Positions 60,208-64,000 of a stretch of DNA of 64,000 nt are shown here, one piece after another. Position 1 is the stretch's first letter, and each line of letters starts with the position of its first letter. A model generated the notes under the pieces. The model was not told the DNA's origin and ran no database searches. It saw only the letters and a program-made list of their open reading frames with translations. This DNA is from Tubiluchus corallicola (Eukaryota > Priapulida > Priapulimorpha > Priapulimorphida > Tubiluchidae). The stretch covers positions 255,501 through 319,500 of the forward strand of contig JAQGDQ010000028.1 in NCBI GenBank assembly GCA_030141605.1, read 5' to 3'. Made by a program: the position numbers and the translations under genes.

Positions 60208-60209
60208 TA

Positions 60210-60954
60210 TTTTATTTTAAACAATCTCGCAAGACCTCCCTTGAAAATCCGTTGTTTATTCTATCTGCGCGGAACCGTATTTACGATTTTATGGTCGTTT
60301 TTCATCGCAGAGTGATAAATTAAACCGATTTTCTAAAGTAACGTGAATTCGTAGGACAGCGTTTATGTTTTTACTGTAAATTGTTGATTTTATACCAAAC
60401 GTTTGTCTGGTTTATTGCTTTACTCCAAACATGATGGAAATGTGATTTGATGATCCAATGATGGATAACATAAATTGTAAATACATGTAGAAATCTTCCT
60501 TGTTGAATAGGGTCTGTAGTTTCACTTAACCAATAGAGAAAAGCGCAGAGCATAAACACGACGAAGCTTTACCTGTTCGCGATGGTCAATTAACCTCACT
60601 GATAGGAAACGAAGCCATAAAAATGTTCCAATCTTTGTCAGTGCTGTCTATTAGGGGCTTTCTAGCCTTTTATCTCTGTTGCTGCCATTTGTGGTGAAGA
60701 AATTTAAATTTTGAGGTGTCCTTTGGTATCAGAAAATGCAGAAGGCTAATACGACTAAAAGGTGTTGAAATTCATAAAAATGTGGATAAATTACGGTTTA
60801 TGAAACATATCTTGATTCTTTGCATTGAAATGTAAAATTATTATTTAATCAAATTGGAAACACAAGGAGTATTATAACTAAACTATTAATGTAATATGCA
60901 ATAATAGTTTATAATTTGAAAATGAGACAAAAACTGATTTCCTTTCCTTACCTT
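60210..60954. other. Intergenic, no recognised feature
   Basis: AT-rich; nothing supported. Confidence 0.4.
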
Positions 60955-61595
60955 CTGTTCATTTGTAATATTTATGACTTAACTGCATTACATTTGCTAG
61001 CTTTTCTTCATTGTTACATTCATGATTTAACTGCATTTTGTCCATTTGCTACATTTAAATTATTACTTGCTTTTTGTTTTATCACCACATTCATATATTT
61101 ACTGCAGTATCTGCTTGTTTTTCATTTATTTGCTGTATTTACGCTTTAGCAGCATTACTTGTTTGTTTGAATTTTGCTCATTCGCTATATTCATGATTTG
61201 TTTTTTTGATTTGTTACATTTAAATTTAATTGCAGTTTTTGCTTTATTTTTATGTATTACCTACATTTACAAAGTTAACTGCATTACTTGCTTTTTGTGT
61301 TTATTTGTTACATTATAATTTAACTGCATTGCTGATTACATTTGCCCATTTACTGCACTTAAGATTTGCTGCACAATTTTTTCCTTCTGTTCATTTGCTG
61401 CATTTATGATTTAATTGCATTACGTGCTTGCTTTTTTTTGTTGTACCATTCAAGACTTAACTGTATCTGTTTCATTTGTTGCTTTTATAATTTTACTGTA
61501 TTATTTGCTTGCTTTTTTCGTTGTTGTAATCATGATTTACCTGCATTGCATTTTGTTCACCTGCTACGTTTAAGACCTGGCTACATATTTTCCGC
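60955..61595. repeat. Degenerate minisatellite, unit about 50 bp
   Basis: Repeated motif close to TTCATTTGCTACATTTATGA followed by TTTAACTGCATTACTTGCTT, roughly 12 diverged units. The forward reading frames rich in Phe, Leu and Cys across it come from the repeat and are not genes. Confidence 0.8.
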
Positions 61596-61619
61596 CTAAG
61601 CATGTATTCTGCAGTCCTT

Positions 61620-61785
61620 CTGTAAGGTACACTCTTCCTAAGTTATATAGGGGTCGCTGACTCGATGACCTCCTGGGCTTTCGCCACCCCACACTTTACA
61701 TAATTTATTGTAATTCTCTTATGAATATATTACTGGAGACAAGTACACTTTTAATTGTAATGAATTGAATTGAAAATCGATGGGG
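61620..61785 (+). mobile_element. LINE 3' end with AATTG tail (second family)
   Basis: The segment GGGGTCGCTGACTCGATGAC followed by CTCCTGGGCTTTCGCCACCC is G+C-rich against its AT-rich surroundings. An AT-rich end (TTACTGGAGACAAGTACACT) and a TGAATTGAATTGAA tail follow. It looks like a short 3' fragment of a LINE. Confidence 0.45.
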
Positions 61786-61800
61786 AAAACGAATTTTTAA

Positions 61801-61939
61801 AATAAAAATGACAGCCAGCACCCACTTGAGAAAATACATGACTTTAATTTTAAGAGTATTTTAAAAGAATTTTTTAAAATTTTAATTTAATTTTTAAAAC
61901 CAATGTCTTTTTTAAGTCATACTGGCTGTCATTTTTATT
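61801..61939. mobile_element. Short 139-bp MITE or foldback repeat
   Basis: Perfect 18-bp inverted ends (AATAAAAATGACAGCCAG at 61801-61818; its complement at 61922-61939). Pairing resumes further in (CATGACTTTAA against TTAAGTCAT). The middle is almost pure A+T. No clear target duplication. Confidence 0.65.
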
Positions 61940-61944
61940 CTGAG

Positions 61945-62937
61945 ATAAAAACTGTGAAGAAAAAATTTAATTTGCTTGAATATGTGTAAGAAGCAAAAAA
62001 AATCATTATCATTGTTAAATGCTTATTAAATGTTGCCCTAAACGCTGTTAATGCATTCAAATTGAGCTAAAATATATTCGTGCTTTCCTTTATCTAGAAA
62101 GTTTTGATTATGTAATACTTAGTAGCTAGGTAGTAATGGTCAGATTATAAACCGTGGCTAATAATTGTTATAATGTTAAAACAAAGCAGGCGTATTATTG
62201 GACACTGGTTTTAATTTACTGTTCATCATTGCATAAAATTTAATGAAGATGTTTGCTTTGCGATTGAGTTAAGCAATCTCGAATTTGGTAGCTAAATGGA
62301 TGAGCGATTGCCAGAAAAAAATTCTGAGTAGTTTCACCCTGGGTCATACTGTTTGAAGGAGGTCATATTGACGAAACTGGCGAGGATACCTTTGCCGATT
62401 CAGTGTCGCATCTCACCTCTGCGTTTTTATCTTAATAATCATAGAGGATTATTCTTGATGAAAACGGGTTAAAATCCGATTCTGCTACATTCATTAGCAT
62501 AATTAATCCCTGGCATTGGTGGACGTTGCTGATTAGCGGCTGCAGGTTGATTACCTCACTTTTCAAAAATCAGTCTTCCTGCCCACTGAATAAATAAAAT
62601 ATTGCTCCGTGGCTCTGTTTCAAGGTTACACCGAACTTAGCCATTTCATTTCCTCGATGAACTTTTCTTGCCTGCAGGACAGTGAAATATGTTGATGGCA
62701 TTTCGTAAATAAAGTTAGTCAAGCTTAGCCGTATGCAAATTCCTTGTAAGTACTCAACTGTGACATTTAAGATTCAGGGGAAGCAGAACGTTTGTTGCCA
62801 GAGAACTGATACCGTCTCTTAGTTCAGTTAAGAAGCACTAGTATGATTTATTTGTCGGTCTAATAGTCATCATTTGGTAACGTAAATTATTACTTTTTGC
62901 TTTATGTAATTCGGTAAAACTAGAAGCTTTCATCGAC
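61945..62937. other. Intergenic, no recognised feature
   Basis: No coding signal; slightly C+G-richer around 62340-62430. Confidence 0.4.
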
Positions 62938-63175
62938 AGGACTTATTCGATGCCGGTGGTTGTGGTGAGACCGAAACCTAGCTCATTATGCTCATAACGT
63001 GAAATGCCGAACTGACAAAAGTGAACCAATCACGTTGAATGTGAATACGTTGTCCCTCAATGAGGTAATCAACCCAAATCAGTATGGTGAGGAAAATTGT
63101 TCAGAACAAGTTTTGAATCAGGCGGTCATCTGTCCATTTGCTCACAAACCTAAGTGCTGCTAAATTTTAGTCATT
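62938..63175 (-). repeat. 5S-rRNA-like SINE, copy C
   Basis: The forward strand contains GAGACCGAAACCTAGCTCAT, CCCTCAATGAGGTAAT and AATCAGTATGG, matching copies A, B and D. On the minus strand AATGGACAGATGACCGCCTG resembles the GGATGGGAGACCGCCTGG box of 5S rRNA. Confidence 0.6.
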
Positions 63176-64000
63176 ATACACACACTGTGACCACTTGATC
63201 ATCATCGTCTCCCCTGCATGGTATTATTTAATTTGCTTGTTTATTTATTTATTCATAAAATCCAGCCAATTCTTTCGTTTAGTCATCTATTTGTTGATTT
63301 ATTTATTCATTCATTAATTTATTTATAAAATGCGTGACAAGCTCTTTGGCCGCTTCATATGATACGTCAAAGAACAATGTGCCTCTCTCTCTAGCGTTGT
63401 CTGGTGCTATCGTGCATGTGCATTTTTGCACGCTAACCTGCATGGACTATAATTATCTAGCGAATTCTTCATTATGTTTTCTATCACCGCCTGGAATCTT
63501 GCATTACCCTTTCCAATTAACATAGCAGATTCCCGTGTCAGTCAATTAACGAGTGACAAAGATGTATCTTCTAGCTTGGCTTCTCCTAGCTTAGCTGCTC
63601 TACAACATCATTAAACTGGCTGGATTCGCGACGTTATCCGGAGATTGATTTTAATTAACGTCCGAGTTTACGATCATTAAAGCGACGGAAGCGTTAAACC
63701 GCATGGTTGGTGTTTGCATTATTAATTTATCAACTGTGTGCTTGTGGAGAAGGTTAATGTATTATTTCTTCAAGGGTGTAGATCCTGAGACATCGATCTT
63801 GACAATATTAAAAATTTAAATTACGAAGCAGAAATTAGATGTCAAGGAACGAACCTGCAATGATTGAAATTTTGAGGTCAACGTTGATTGAAAAAAGGAA
63901 ACGTAAGAAAGTGAGGAATATGCTTGAATTTTGAATTAGTGTCATTTAGATTTTCCAGGCAATGGCATGACTACTAGACAACGTAGCTCCTTGTTATCAT
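63176..64000. other. Intergenic with TTTA-rich patch
   Basis: 63235-63330 is rich in TTTATTTATT; otherwise nothing recognised. Confidence 0.4.

Noticed and set aside
60916-61599. Three Phe/Leu/Cys-rich plus-strand frames that look like membrane proteins
   Set aside because: They are read-throughs of a degenerate minisatellite; hydrophobicity comes from its T-rich unit.

Overview
The window is eukaryotic nuclear DNA from an animal: AT-rich, with one large intron-rich gene and many transposable-element remnants. No prokaryotic operons, CRISPR arrays or rRNA operons were seen. The species cannot be fixed from the sequence. The gene encodes an invertebrate-type novel protein kinase C (single epsilon/eta-like form), and the mobile elements (non-LTR LINEs, hAT-like MITEs, tRNA- and 5S-derived SINEs) suit a non-vertebrate metazoan, perhaps a marine invertebrate.

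Layout. 1-1360: nothing recognisable. About 1360-5015: a nearly full-length LINE of the CR1/L2 group on +, with endonuclease and reverse transcriptase split by two frameshifts and one stop. 5176-6550: an older decayed LINE of another family on +. 8940-41742: the PKC gene on +, 15 coding exons read by eye; they join in frame to 728 codons plus stop, covering C2, pseudosubstrate, C1A, C1B, kinase and C-terminal tail. A long AT-rich 3' flank with several AATAAA signals reaches about 45.3 kb. About 46760-50640: a second LINE on -, with a PHD-like zinc-finger/coiled-coil ORF1 and an ORF2 whose RT catalytic segment is deleted. About 55840-56215: a faint third RT relic on -. The rest has no gene I can support.

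The PKC introns and flanks hold most of the unusual structure. Intron 1: a 743-bp element with complex subterminal repeats and a 7-bp target duplication; a MITE carrying a nested second transposon; a 5S-rRNA-like SINE. Intron 2: a long TATGA microsatellite, a tRNA-Arg-like SINE, a tandem duplication. Intron 3: a near-perfect palindrome (54-bp arms) just upstream of exon 4. Intron 5: a complete 740-bp hAT-like element with exact 8-bp target duplication, and another 5S-like SINE. Intron 8: a 280-bp ACT/CTG triplet block and an 820-bp minisatellite with trimeric higher-order structure. Intron 11: a tRNA-like SINE and a hAT-like MITE with a second copy at 52.65 kb. The right end holds two more TIR elements, a minisatellite, a LINE 3' end and a fourth 5S-like SINE.

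The PKC product should be a diacylglycerol-responsive, calcium-independent kinase. I found no multi-gene system. What stands out is the density and nesting of small non-autonomous elements inside one signalling gene, and a 5S-derived SINE family present in four copies.
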